Source of the DNA: a bacterium
Lineage (GTDB): Bacteria; Sysuimicrobiota; Sysuimicrobiia; Sysuimicrobiales; Segetimicrobiaceae
Length of the DNA: 64,000 nt
NCBI GenBank assembly: GCA_035691305.1
Contig: DASSJF010000050.1
Location: forward strand, 30,974-94,973
Reading direction: 5' to 3'
The position numbers and the translations under genes were made by a program. Below are positions 45,431 to 53,297 of the stretch, in pieces. The notes below the pieces were generated by a model, which searched no databases, was not told the DNA's origin, and saw nothing but the letters and a program-made list of their open reading frames with translations. Within the stretch, counting starts at the first letter, position 1. Each line of letters begins with the position of its first letter.

Positions 45431-45533
45431 CACGTCTCCCTCCGCTGGCATTACCCAGATCAGGTTCCGGGGTCGATGGCAGGGTCTGTCGTAGCCATCC
45501 TCTCAGCCTGGTTGTCCCAAGCTCCCCCACATG
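45431..45533 (-). promoter_or_regulatory. TPP riboswitch (thi box)
   Basis: The minus strand carries GGGGGAGC, then CTGAGA, then ACCC, and GAACCTGATCTGGGTAATGC followed by CAGCGGAGGGA: the conserved core of the thiamin pyrophosphate aptamer in order. P1 can form between CATGT (45529-45533) and ACGTG (45431-45435) with one G-U pair. TPP binding would shut off the ten-gene salvage operon. Confidence 0.96.
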
Positions 45534-45556
45534 CTATTCGGTTGTCGACGACCGCT

Positions 45557-45565
45557 AGTATACCA
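45557..45565 (-). promoter_or_regulatory. Extended -10 promoter of the thiamin operon
   Basis: TGGTATACT on the minus strand is an extended -10 element (TGn plus TATACT) about 24 bases before the riboswitch. No good -35 hexamer is found at 17-18 bases, which is normal for extended -10 promoters. Confidence 0.55.
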
Positions 45566-45612
45566 CTGCAACCAACGGGCGGGAAGGCGGGTGGCGTGCT
45601 TGGTTCAAGCGG

Positions 45613-46641
45613 CTACTCCCCCCAAGTCTCGCGCAGCACGCGGATCCAGTTGCCGTGCAGGAGCTTCTTCAAATCTCCGTCCGTATGGCCGCGCGCCCGG
45701 ATCGCCGCGACGAGCTTCGGCAGCCCGGCCGCGTCCTTCAACTCCGCCGGCACGGTCGTGCCGTCGAAGTCCGAGCCCAACGCAACGCAGTCGATTCCCA
45801 TCCGCTCAACCATGTAGCCGATGTGCTCGGCCATCACGGCGATCGGCGTGTCGGGATTGCGCGCGCCGTCCTCGCGCAGGAACCCGATCGCGAAATTGAG
45901 GCCCACTACACCGCGACTGTCGCGCACCGCGTCGAGCTGCCGGTCGGTCAGGTTGCGCGGGTTTTGGCAGCGCGCGTGCGCGTTGGAGTGCGTCGCCACG
46001 AGCGGCGCGTCCGTGATCGCCGCGACATCCCAGAAGCCCCGCTCGTTGATGTGCGAGAGGTCGATCATCACCTTCCGTGCGTTGAGCCGCCGGACGAGCG
46101 CCCTGCCGGCATCAGTCAGCCCGGGACCGATGTCCGGGGCGCTCGGAAAGGTGCGCGTCGGCACGCCCGTGGCGAACGCGTTGCGCCGGGCGTGCGTCAG
46201 GCCGACGGACCGCAGTCCCGCGGCGTGGTAGACTTCCAGCGCGTGGCCGTCGGGATCGAGCGGCTCGGCGCCCTCGAGGTGCAGCAGCATCGCGTGCGTG
46301 CCGTGGTCCAAGCACCCCTGGATCTCCGCGGCGGTGCGCACCACCTTCACCCGTTCGTTCGAGGCCTGCGCGATCTCGAGCAGACGTCCGAAGATCGTCA
46401 GCAGCTGGTTCTGCGCGGGCCCGAGATCCGGACCGGGGGGGACCTGCGGCGGATCCGCGCTCTGCGCCGGCGGCACGTACATCGCGTAGAATCCGCCTCC
46501 GAGACGTCCCTCGACCGCCCGCGGCAGATCGATGTGCCCTTCGCTCGACCGTTCGAAGAACGAACGACCGGTCCGCGTCAGGCTGAGGATCGTGTCGTTG
46601 TGGCCGTCGAAAATCGGCGGGTACGAAGCGGCTGTCGCCAT
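45613..46641 (-). CDS. Membrane dipeptidase (peptidase family M19)
   Basis: A zinc-dependent dipeptidase of 342 residues with a TIM-barrel fold. DGHNDT near residue 12 is the metal-binding HxD motif; LHLEGAEPL near 120, DLSHINERGF near 195 and THSNAH near 216 give other metal ligands; GSDFDGT near 290 is typical of M19. GGAGGGGAG precedes the ATG at 46641. Despite the family name, bacterial members are often cytoplasmic and no signal peptide is visible here. It is the last gene of a short run with the small basic protein. Confidence 0.9.
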   Translation of the reverse strand: MATAASYPPIFDGHNDTILSLTRTGRSFFERSSEGHIDLPRAVEGRLGGGFYAMYVPPAQSADPPQVPPGPDLGPAQNQLLTIFGRLLEIAQASNERVKVVRTAAEIQGCLDHGTHAMLLHLEGAEPLDPDGHALEVYHAAGLRSVGLTHARRNAFATGVPTRTFPSAPDIGPGLTDAGRALVRRLNARKVMIDLSHINERGFWDVAAITDAPLVATHSNAHARCQNPRNLTDRQLDAVRDSRGVVGLNFAIGFLREDGARNPDTPIAVMAEHIGYMVERMGIDCVALGSDFDGTTVPAELKDAAGLPKLVAAIRARGHTDGDLKKLLHGNWIRVLRETWGE

Positions 46642-46649
46642 CTCCCCTC

Positions 46650-46964
46650 CTAGCGGAACTTCAACTTGACGCGACGCGACAGGAGGCGCCCGATCCGCCG
46701 CTCCATGCGCGCGCTCGCGAGCCTGGCCGCCTGCTCGATCGCGGTCAGCGGCCGTGCGCGGTGCCCCCGCGGGATCTCGAGTTGCGACTGCGACCGCAGC
46801 GTCGGTCCGGGCGGGCCGGCTTCCGAACCCTCGTTCCGTGGGCGTTCGATCTGGACGGGTTTGGCCGGGACGGCGCGCTTCGGCTTCTTGTCGCCGGCGG
46901 CCGGCTTCCGAACCCCCCGCGCCTTTCGAGGCGCGCGCGCGCGCTTGGCGCGCCGCTTCTTCAT
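46650..46964 (-). CDS. Small highly basic protein, histone H1-like composition
   Basis: A 104-residue protein I cannot assign to a family. The N-terminal 40 residues are almost only Lys, Arg, Ala and Pro (KKRRAKRARAPRKARG), like the tails of nucleoid proteins; the C-terminal part (LTAIEQAARLASARMERRIG) may form one helix. The ATG at 46964 overlaps the upstream AIR-synthase-like stop as ATGA, which supports real translation. It may bind DNA or RNA; that is inferred from charge only. Confidence 0.6.
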   Translation of the reverse strand: MKKRRAKRARAPRKARGVRKPAAGDKKPKRAVPAKPVQIERPRNEGSEAGPPGPTLRSQSQLEIPRGHRARPLTAIEQAARLASARMERRIGRLLSRRVKLKFR

Positions 46965-47968
46965 CGTCCGAGGACCCGCCACAACTCGTCGCGGGCGGGC
47001 GGTTCGAGGGCGGCCTCCCGCCCGGCGCGGCGCACCCGCCGTGCCCCCGCCTCAAGCGTCGCGATCACCGTCGCCGCGACGCCTGCGCCTTGGATTGCGC
47101 GCGCGGTCTGTCCCGGGTCGGGGGTGACGACGAGGAGCGCGCCGCTGCCGATGAGCGCGAGCGGGTCCGCGCCGACGGCGTCGCAGATCGCCCGGGTCTC
47201 CGGAAGCACCGGCACCCGGTCGGCGTCGAGCAGGACCCCGAGCCCCGACGCCGCGGCCATCTCGTAGACCGCCCCGAGCACCCCGCCCTCCGTCACGTCG
47301 TGCATCGCGCGCGCTCCGGCGGTCGCCGCGGCGCGCGCTTCCGGGAGCACGCTGAGACGTTCGCGAAATGCGCGGGCCCGTGCGAGGCCGGTCTCGCCGA
47401 TGGCACCGGCCAACTCCGCGCCGCGGACGTCGGCCAGGATCGCCGTCCCCTCGATGCCGGCAGCCTTGGTCAGCAGCACGGCGTCGCCCTGCCGCCCGCC
47501 GCCGCTTCGAATCAGGCGGCCGCGCGGCACGCGCCCAAACGCGGTGACGACCACGATCGTGCGCGCGAGCCCGCCGACTACCTCGCTGTGGCCGCCCGCG
47601 ATTTCCACGCCGAGCGAGCCCGCCGCCGTCCCGGCGTCCCGCATGATGCGCGCGAGGTCCTCCGCGGCCCGGTCCGGCGCGAGCAGAATCGTCAGCACGA
47701 CGGCGACCGGCTCCGCACCGGCCGCCGCGAGATCGTTGGTACCGATGAGGAGCGCGTACCACCCGAGGTCCTCGCCCGCGCCGGTGATCGGGTCGGTGGT
47801 CACCGCGGCGAGGCCCTCGCCGAAATCGACGACGGCGCAGTCCTCGCCGAACGCGGAGTGCACGAGCACGTCGGCGCGCCGGACGCCGAGGTTTCGGTAC
47901 ACTGCCTCGTCGAGGAGTTGCGGCGGAACCTTTCCGACGGGGACGCGGCGTCCGGCATCCCCCGTCAT
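46961..47968 (-). CDS. AIR synthase-related (PurM/HypE-fold) protein
   Basis: A 335-residue PurM-superfamily protein: GEDCAVVDFGEGLAAVTTDP near residue 41, IAGGHSEVV near 123, MHDVTEGGVLGAVYEM near 222 and GSGALLVV near 273, the ATP-binding pattern of AIR synthases. The best-known relatives are HypE-like proteins, but HypE ends in a PRIC cysteine while this protein ends WRVLGR, so it cannot do HypE thiocarboxamide chemistry. No other hyp gene is near. Substrate unknown. Start at ATG 47968. Confidence 0.8.
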   Translation of the reverse strand: MTGDAGRRVPVGKVPPQLLDEAVYRNLGVRRADVLVHSAFGEDCAVVDFGEGLAAVTTDPITGAGEDLGWYALLIGTNDLAAAGAEPVAVVLTILLAPDRAAEDLARIMRDAGTAAGSLGVEIAGGHSEVVGGLARTIVVVTAFGRVPRGRLIRSGGGRQGDAVLLTKAAGIEGTAILADVRGAELAGAIGETGLARARAFRERLSVLPEARAAATAGARAMHDVTEGGVLGAVYEMAAASGLGVLLDADRVPVLPETRAICDAVGADPLALIGSGALLVVTPDPGQTARAIQGAGVAATVIATLEAGARRVRRAGREAALEPPARDELWRVLGR

Positions 47969-48089
47969 CGGCGACGCCGTCGCATCTTGGCGCCTAGTCC
48001 CGATTCCGTGGGGCGGCGCCGTGGCATTTCCGGCGGCTTATGCCGCTCGTGCGGGGAACCCCAGCGGTCGCGCCGAATCACCGCGGGCG

Positions 48090-48326
48090 ATGCCTGAGAC
48101 CGCGTTCGTTCTCATCAACCTCAACCGCAGCACCCCGGCGGAAGTGGCGCGCCTCGTCCGCGCGCTGCCGGGCGTGGCGCAGGCGCACGCCGTGATGGGC
48201 GACTACGACGTGCTGGCCGTCATTCACGCGGACGTCACACGGGAGATTTCGACGCTCGTGGACGAGCACATTCGGACCATCGAGGGTGTGGCAAAGATCG
48301 TGACCTGCGTCGCGGTACGGACGTAG
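48090..48326 (+). CDS. Stand-alone Lrp/AsnC ligand-binding (RAM) domain protein
   Basis: A 78-residue protein consisting only of the alpha/beta RAM domain of Lrp/AsnC regulators (AFVLINLNRSTPAEVARLV, GVAQAHAVMGDYDVLAVI, CVAVRT) with no DNA-binding helix-turn-helix. Such short versions assemble as rings and bind amino acids or act as co-regulators. It lies alone on the plus strand, divergent from the AIR-synthase-like gene, and the gene on the other side ends only one base away. Confidence 0.85.
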   Translation: MPETAFVLINLNRSTPAEVARLVRALPGVAQAHAVMGDYDVLAVIHADVTREISTLVDEHIRTIEGVAKIVTCVAVRT

Positions 48327-48327
48327 G

Positions 48328-49263
48328 CTACACCGCCACGCGCGGCGTGATCACCGTCATCTTCTGCAGGATCTCGAGGGCCACCTCGAGGGCCCGCAGC
48401 CCGTCTTCGCCCGACACGAGCGGTGAGGCTTCGCCGCGCACGCACTGGACGAAATGCGTCAGCTCGGCGCGCAGCGGCTCGCCCGCCGGTACCGTGAGCC
48501 GCCGTTCCTCGCCGTCCCGCCGGACCGTCAGCTGCTGCCCGAGATAGTTGAGGTGGACGAAGCCGTCCGGCAACGTGATCTCGAGCTCCGCCACCTTGAC
48601 CGGCGAAACGCGGCTCGCGACGAAGTTCGCCATGCATCCGCTGCGCAGCGTCAGGTGCGCCACCGCGAGATCCTCGTCCTCGCCGTGAATGGCCGCGCCG
48701 ACCGCGCTCACCTTGGCGACCGGCGCCCGCATCAGGTGCAGGACGATGTCGAGGTCGTGGATCATGAGGTCGAGCACGACCCCGACGTCCATTATGCGGC
48801 GCGGGTTCCAGGGCCGCACGCGGCGGACCTGAATGAACAGCGGGTCGCGCACCAGGTCGCGCAGGCGCTGCACGGCCGGTTTGAACCGCTCCACGTGGCC
48901 GACCAGCAGCACCAATCCGCGCCGCTGCGCCAGGTCCACGAGCTCGGCCGCCTGGTCTACGCTCGTCGTGATCGGCTTCTCGACCAGCACATGAATGCCG
49001 TGCTCGAGGAAGTCGCGCGCGATCTCGTAGTGCAGCGCGGTCGGGACCACGAGGCTGACCGCGTCGACGCGGCCGAAGAGCTGCCGGTAGTCGCCGAACC
49101 CCGTCGTGCTGTAGCGCCGCGCGAAGTTGCCGGCTTCCCGCGACGCCGTATCGACGACGCCGGCCAGCGCCGTCCCCGGCATCTGGTGATAGATGCGGAC
49201 GTGGTGCTGCCCCCACTGTCCCAGCCCCACGACTCCGATGCGGATGGGCTCGGCCACGGTCAA
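48328..49263 (-). CDS. Gfo/Idh/MocA-family oxidoreductase
   Basis: A 311-residue NAD(P)-dependent dehydrogenase: GVVGLGQWGQHH near residue 9 is the nucleotide loop, VEKPITTSVDQA near 92 the characteristic EKP motif, and DLMIHDLDIVLHL near 165 the catalytic His region. TTG at 49263 overlaps the DegT stop (TTGA). The combination with DegT is that of UDP-sugar oxidase plus aminotransferase pairs in surface-sugar synthesis, so a UDP-sugar C3 oxidation is possible. Confidence 0.88.
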   Translation of the reverse strand: MTVAEPIRIGVVGLGQWGQHHVRIYHQMPGTALAGVVDTASREAGNFARRYSTTGFGDYRQLFGRVDAVSLVVPTALHYEIARDFLEHGIHVLVEKPITTSVDQAAELVDLAQRRGLVLLVGHVERFKPAVQRLRDLVRDPLFIQVRRVRPWNPRRIMDVGVVLDLMIHDLDIVLHLMRAPVAKVSAVGAAIHGEDEDLAVAHLTLRSGCMANFVASRVSPVKVAELEITLPDGFVHLNYLGQQLTVRRDGEERRLTVPAGEPLRAELTHFVQCVRGEASPLVSGEDGLRALEVALEILQKMTVITPRVAV

Positions 49264-50378
49264 GGTCCCCCCGGGTCGAACCCGCGCACGGCGTCGACGA
49301 TCCGGTCGATGTCCGCGTCGGAGACCCCGGGATGCACCGGCAGGCTGAGGACCTGCTCGGCCGCGCGCGCCGCCTCGGGGCAGCGGCTGTCTCCGAACCG
49401 GCCTCGATAGTAGGGGGTCGTGTGAATGGGCGACGGGTAGTAGACGCGGGTCCCGATCCCCTCTTCCTCGAGGTGCCGGCGGAGGCCGTCGCGGTTGCGC
49501 GTCGCGCGCACGGTGTATTGATGGAAGACGTGCGTGCACCCCTCGGGTTCGACCGGGCACGTGAGCCACTCGAGGCCCGCGAGGCCTCGAGAGAGCCGCG
49601 CCGCGTTATGACGCCGCCGGGCGTTCCAGCCGTCGAGCCGCGCGAGCTGCCCGATCCCAATCGCCGCCGCCATCTCGGTCATCCGATAGTTGTAACCCTC
49701 GGCTTCATAGAGGTACTGCTGGCGCTCACCGCCGCGAACGAAGAGCCGCGCGCGGTCGGCGACCGCCGGGTCCGTGGTCGTCACCATCCCGCCCTCGCCG
49801 GTGGTCATGTTCTTCGATGGATAGAAACTGAAGGCCGCCGCGCGGCCGAGGGCCCCGGCGGGGCGGCCTCGGAACATCGCCCCGTGCGCCTGGGCGGCAT
49901 CTTCTATCAGGGTGAGCCCGTGCGATGCCGCGAGCGCCTCGAACCGGTCGACGGCGCACGGCAGCCCGTACAGATGCACGAGGAGAATGGCCCCCGCCCC
50001 GGGGGTCCGGTGCAGCGCTTCCGCCGCGGACTCCGGGTCGAGGTTATATGTGTCCGGATCAATGTCCGCGAAAACCGGCTCAGCGCCGCACGACAAGATC
50101 GTCCCCGCGGTCGCTCCGTAGGAGAACGTGGTCGTAATGACTCGGTCTCCGGGCCCGATACCGGCGGCCTTGAGCGCCGCCATGAGCGCCGTCGTCCCGG
50201 AACTGGCCGCGACGGCGTGCGGAACCGCGAGATAGGCCGCGAAGGCGCGCTCGAAGTCGGCCACACGCGGACCGGCCACAAAATGGCCGGAATCGAGGAC
50301 TTCGAGGACGCGGCGCTTATCCTCGTCGGAGATCAGAGGTTGGGCGATCGGGATGAGGTGGCGCGAGGTCGTCGGCAT
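49260..50378 (-). CDS. DegT/DnrJ/EryC1-family aminotransferase
   Basis: PLP-dependent sugar aminotransferase of 372 residues. ASSGTTALMAALKA near residue 57 binds the cofactor phosphate, DAAQAHGA near 155 stacks on the PLP ring, and the Schiff-base Lys is in YPSKNMTTGEGG near 185. Works on keto-sugars linked to UDP or dTDP, probably the product of the coupled Gfo/Idh/MocA gene. No glycosyltransferases or polysaccharide exporters are nearby. Confidence 0.9.
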   Translation of the reverse strand: MPTTSRHLIPIAQPLISDEDKRRVLEVLDSGHFVAGPRVADFERAFAAYLAVPHAVAASSGTTALMAALKAAGIGPGDRVITTTFSYGATAGTILSCGAEPVFADIDPDTYNLDPESAAEALHRTPGAGAILLVHLYGLPCAVDRFEALAASHGLTLIEDAAQAHGAMFRGRPAGALGRAAAFSFYPSKNMTTGEGGMVTTTDPAVADRARLFVRGGERQQYLYEAEGYNYRMTEMAAAIGIGQLARLDGWNARRRHNAARLSRGLAGLEWLTCPVEPEGCTHVFHQYTVRATRNRDGLRRHLEEEGIGTRVYYPSPIHTTPYYRGRFGDSRCPEAARAAEQVLSLPVHPGVSDADIDRIVDAVRGFDPGGP

Positions 50379-50434
50379 GATTCAGGACGTGGCCGGGCTA
50401 CCTCCCGTTCGAACGGTTGTTCTGCACTTCGAGA

Positions 50435-50878
50435 TCATTTCCTGCCCTCGATCTGCCGCTGTAGCGCCGCCAACATGCCGTCGATGTTCTCCTGCATTTT
50501 CACGCGCAGCAGGCCGCTCAGCAGCCGGCCGATCAGCGGAATCCCGAACTCGAAATCCACCGTGATGGTCGTCCGCGTGCCGTCCCCGTCGGCCGCAAAT
50601 TCCCAGGTGCCCTCATAGATGTCGAAGTCCCCTTCCCGCTGCCGGAACCGGCAGCGGTGGGCGGTGTCGTCCCACGTGTCTTCCTCCACCCAGCGGATGC
50701 GGCGGCCTTCGACGATGCCGACCCATTCCGACAGCGCCGGCACGTCCCCACTCCGTTCGAGGACGGTCACCCGTTCGAGGTCCGGCATGAACTTCGGGAA
50801 ATCTTCCACGCGCTGCGCGCTCGCGTAGACGGCGTCGAGCGGCGCGCGGATCAGGATCGACGCGCGTACTTGCGGCAT
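50435..50878 (-). CDS. SRPBCC-family (START-like) protein
   Basis: A 147-residue protein of the polyketide cyclase/COQ10-type START fold: VRASILIRAPLDAVYASAQRVEDFPKFMP at the start (about residue 4), central RIRWVEEDTW and C-terminal helix GLLRVKMQENIDGMLAAL. The fold forms a pocket for lipids, quinones or aromatic ligands; no catalytic function is implied. ATG at 50878 follows GGGGAGAG. The gene is 56 bases from DegT. Confidence 0.85.
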   Translation of the reverse strand: MPQVRASILIRAPLDAVYASAQRVEDFPKFMPDLERVTVLERSGDVPALSEWVGIVEGRRIRWVEEDTWDDTAHRCRFRQREGDFDIYEGTWEFAADGDGTRTTITVDFEFGIPLIGRLLSGLLRVKMQENIDGMLAALQRQIEGRK

Positions 50879-50935
50879 GCTCTCCCCCTCATCACGGTCG
50901 CCGGCGCGCACGCCACCCCGGTCCGCGGGCGGGCG

Positions 50936-51691
50936 CTATCGCCCGCCGCTGACGTCGAGAATGGCGCCGGTCGTGTAGGACGCGGCCGGCGACAGCAGCC
51001 AGAGAATCGCTTCCGCAACTTCGCCGGCGGTTCCCGCCCGTTTCAGGGGAATCGTCGGCGCGAGGCGCGCGGGCCGGTCCGGGTCCCCGGCGGCGACGTG
51101 AATGTCCGTGGCGACGAGGCCGGGCCGCACCGCGTTTACGCGGATCCCGTCCTCGGCCACCTCCCTGGCCAGGCCCACCGTGAACGTGTCCACCGCGCCT
51201 TTCGACGCCGCGTAGTGCACCCACTCGTTCGGGCCCCCGAGCCGCGCCGCGGCCGATGAGACGTTTACGATCGCGCCGCCTGAGCCGCCGCGGCGCCGCG
51301 ACATCCGCCGCACCGCCTCCCGCGCGCAGAGAATCGTGCCGGCCACGTTCACGGCGAGCACCCGCGACAAGGCGGCCCCGGTGAGATCCTCCAGGCGTCC
51401 GGGACGCCCCGACACGCCGGCGTTGTTGACGAGCGCGGTCAGCGGGCCGAGGGCCCGCACCGCCTCATCGAACAGCCGCACGGCGTCCTCTTCGTTCGCG
51501 ACGTCGCCCTGAATCGCGACGGCGTGCCCGTCCGCCCGCTCGATCTCGCGCACCACGCCGCGCGCGGCCGCCTCGTCCCGGACGTAGTTGACCGCGACGG
51601 CGTAGCCGCGCGCGCCCGCAAGCTTCGCCGCCGCTGCGCCGATGCCGCGGCTGCCGCCCGTCACCACGACCGTGCCCGCGGCCTCAGGCAT
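50936..51691 (-). CDS. SDR-family oxidoreductase (FabG-like)
   Basis: A 251-residue Rossmann-fold reductase with a complete active site: GGSRGIGAAAA near residue 12, NNAGVSGRPG near 92, Ser in VNVSSAAARLG and Tyr-Lys in HYAASKGAV near 162. It is not the fatty-acid FabG, which lies in the fab cluster. ATG at 51691 overlaps the TGS-GTPase stop by eight bases. Substrate unknown. Confidence 0.87.
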   Translation of the reverse strand: MPEAAGTVVVTGGSRGIGAAAAKLAGARGYAVAVNYVRDEAAARGVVREIERADGHAVAIQGDVANEEDAVRLFDEAVRALGPLTALVNNAGVSGRPGRLEDLTGAALSRVLAVNVAGTILCAREAVRRMSRRRGGSGGAIVNVSSAAARLGGPNEWVHYAASKGAVDTFTVGLAREVAEDGIRVNAVRPGLVATDIHVAAGDPDRPARLAPTIPLKRAGTAGEVAEAILWLLSPAASYTTGAILDVSGGR

Positions 51692-52658
51692 GGAGTTCGA
51701 GCACGTCGCCGTCGTCGAGGACGTGCTCGCGCTGCACCATCTGGCCCTCGTACGTGCGGCTGCCCCAGACCCGAGCGTATTTGAGCCGCTCGGCGAAGTC
51801 TTTGTGCACCACCGCGGCGACTTCTTCGACCGTGATGCCCCGGCGAAAGACATAGGGCACCGACTTGTCGGCGCGCCGGCCGGGCGCCTTCGTATACACG
51901 CGGATCACGCCGAGCATCCGAAACAGCTCCTGCCTCAATGTTTCGAGGCCCGTGCCGGCCTCGGCCGACACGGGCAGGATCTCCAGTCGGGCGCCGTACG
52001 CCTCGCGGAGCAGTTCAAGACGGACGGCGGCATCCGGCGCGTCGAGCTTTGTCGCGACCAGGAGCGCCGCCGTGGCCCCTTCCCGGCCGCGCTCTCTGGC
52101 AAACTCGACCCGGCCCTCCGTCGTGAGCGCCAGCACGGCATCCATCGAGGCGAGCAGATCATCGTCGGCGAGATCCGCGACGAGCAGCGCGCCGTCGGCC
52201 TGCCGGATCAGCGCGAACAGCCACGGCTCCGCCGTCTCCGGCGCGATCGGCGGCAGATCGACCAGCTGAATGTTGATGTCCTCGTAGGGCACCATCCCCG
52301 GCAGCGGCGCGCGCGTGGAGAAGGGATACGGCGCGACGACCGGATTCGCGTTCGTCAGCGCGGCGAGCACCTGCGACTTTCCCGCGTTCGGCGCGCCGAC
52401 GAGCACGACTTGGCCGGCACCCTCCCGCGGCACGTGATGCCACGTCGGCCCCTTGCCCGTGGATTTTTTGGCCCGCTGAGCCTCGGTCCGGACCTTGGCC
52501 ATGCGGCGGCGGATATCCGCACGCATGTGCTCGGTCCCCTTGTGCTTGGGGATCGTGGCCATCATCGCTTCCAGCGCCTCGAGTTGCTCGTCAGGCGTCG
52601 TGGCCTGCCGGAAGCGGCGTTCGGCTTCAAGATACTGCGGTGTCAGATTGGCGGGCAT
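51684..52658 (-). CDS. TGS-domain GTPase (Obg/DRG-like)
   Basis: A 324-residue protein: N-terminal helical region, G domain with P-loop GAPNAGKSQVL near 86, switch-type PYPFSTRAPLPGMV near 112, G4 VATKLD near 205, and a C-terminal TGS domain near 262-322 (VYTKAPGRRADKSVPYVF). Switch II is DLPPI instead of the usual DxPG, so the Gly of G3 is missing. The TGS domain and fold suggest ribosome or tRNA-related regulation as in DRG and Obg relatives. Short 5' leader after a TACAAT -10. Confidence 0.85.
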   Translation of the reverse strand: MPANLTPQYLEAERRFRQATTPDEQLEALEAMMATIPKHKGTEHMRADIRRRMAKVRTEAQRAKKSTGKGPTWHHVPREGAGQVVLVGAPNAGKSQVLAALTNANPVVAPYPFSTRAPLPGMVPYEDINIQLVDLPPIAPETAEPWLFALIRQADGALLVADLADDDLLASMDAVLALTTEGRVEFARERGREGATAALLVATKLDAPDAAVRLELLREAYGARLEILPVSAEAGTGLETLRQELFRMLGVIRVYTKAPGRRADKSVPYVFRRGITVEEVAAVVHKDFAERLKYARVWGSRTYEGQMVQREHVLDDGDVLELHA

Positions 52659-52671
52659 AGCGACCGAATGT

Positions 52672-52677
52672 ATTGTA
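52672..52677 (-). promoter_or_regulatory. Candidate -10 element of the TGS-GTPase gene
   Basis: TACAAT on the minus strand lies 13 bases before the ATG, in a locally AT-rich patch. Transcription would begin about seven bases before the start codon, giving a nearly leaderless mRNA. No clear -35 is visible. Confidence 0.35.
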
Positions 52678-52753
52678 ACAGAGAATCCGATTCGACCTGC
52701 CGCCGCGCGTTCACCGCGACGCTATCCCGGGCGGCGCCTGCGCATCCCGCAGC

Positions 52754-53284
52754 CTAGTCCCCGCACGAGGGAGACAGCAAGTATGACGGATGCCGGAGGC
52801 CCGTCGGCGGGTACAGTTCTTCGTGGGTCCATCGAAAGCCGAGCTTCTCGAGCACGCGGCGGGATGCGGCATTGGCCGGGTGATGGCCGGCGAAGAGTGC
52901 TCGCGCCTCGATCGTCTCAAAGGCGTAGCCGATCACCGCCCGGGCCGCTTCCGTGGCGAGGCCGCGGCCCCAGTAGGCGGGCAGGAGATGAAAACCGATC
53001 TCGTAGATCCGTCCGTCCAGACGGTACGGCCGCAGTCCGGCGCATCCGGCGTGGGCGTCGTTTCCGAGCAGAAAGATCGGCCAGTATTGGACGCCGCGGT
53101 CGCGCATCATCGCGATCTCGGCCTCAAGCCGCGCCTCCGCCGCCTCGGCCGACAGCGGCCCGCCGATGAGCCGCGTCACGTCGGGATCGCCCCACAACGC
53201 CAGGACGAGCGGCAGATCGCCGGGCGCCCAATGGCCAAACCCCAGCCGGGCGCTCTTTAGAAAATAGGCGCGCGGCGACGTCAC
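52754..53284 (-). CDS. GNAT-family N-acetyltransferase (RimJ/RimL-like)
   Basis: A 176-residue RimJ/RimL-type acetyltransferase: LGFGHWAPGDLPLVLALW near residue 14, LLPAYWGRGLATEAARAVI near 106 with the acetyl-CoA loop, and HPANAASRRVLEKLGF near 137, the family C-terminal block. GTG at 53284 gives the standard N-terminus. Substrate is likely a protein N-terminus or small amine; unknown. Confidence 0.88.
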   Translation of the reverse strand: MTSPRAYFLKSARLGFGHWAPGDLPLVLALWGDPDVTRLIGGPLSAEAAEARLEAEIAMMRDRGVQYWPIFLLGNDAHAGCAGLRPYRLDGRIYEIGFHLLPAYWGRGLATEAARAVIGYAFETIEARALFAGHHPANAASRRVLEKLGFRWTHEELYPPTGLRHPSYLLSPSCGD

Positions 53285-53297
53285 GCCCGGGGCATCC

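Noticed and set aside
46961..47968. Hydrogenase maturation protein HypE
   Set aside because: The obligatory C-terminal cysteine motif is missing and no hyp or hydrogenase gene is nearby.
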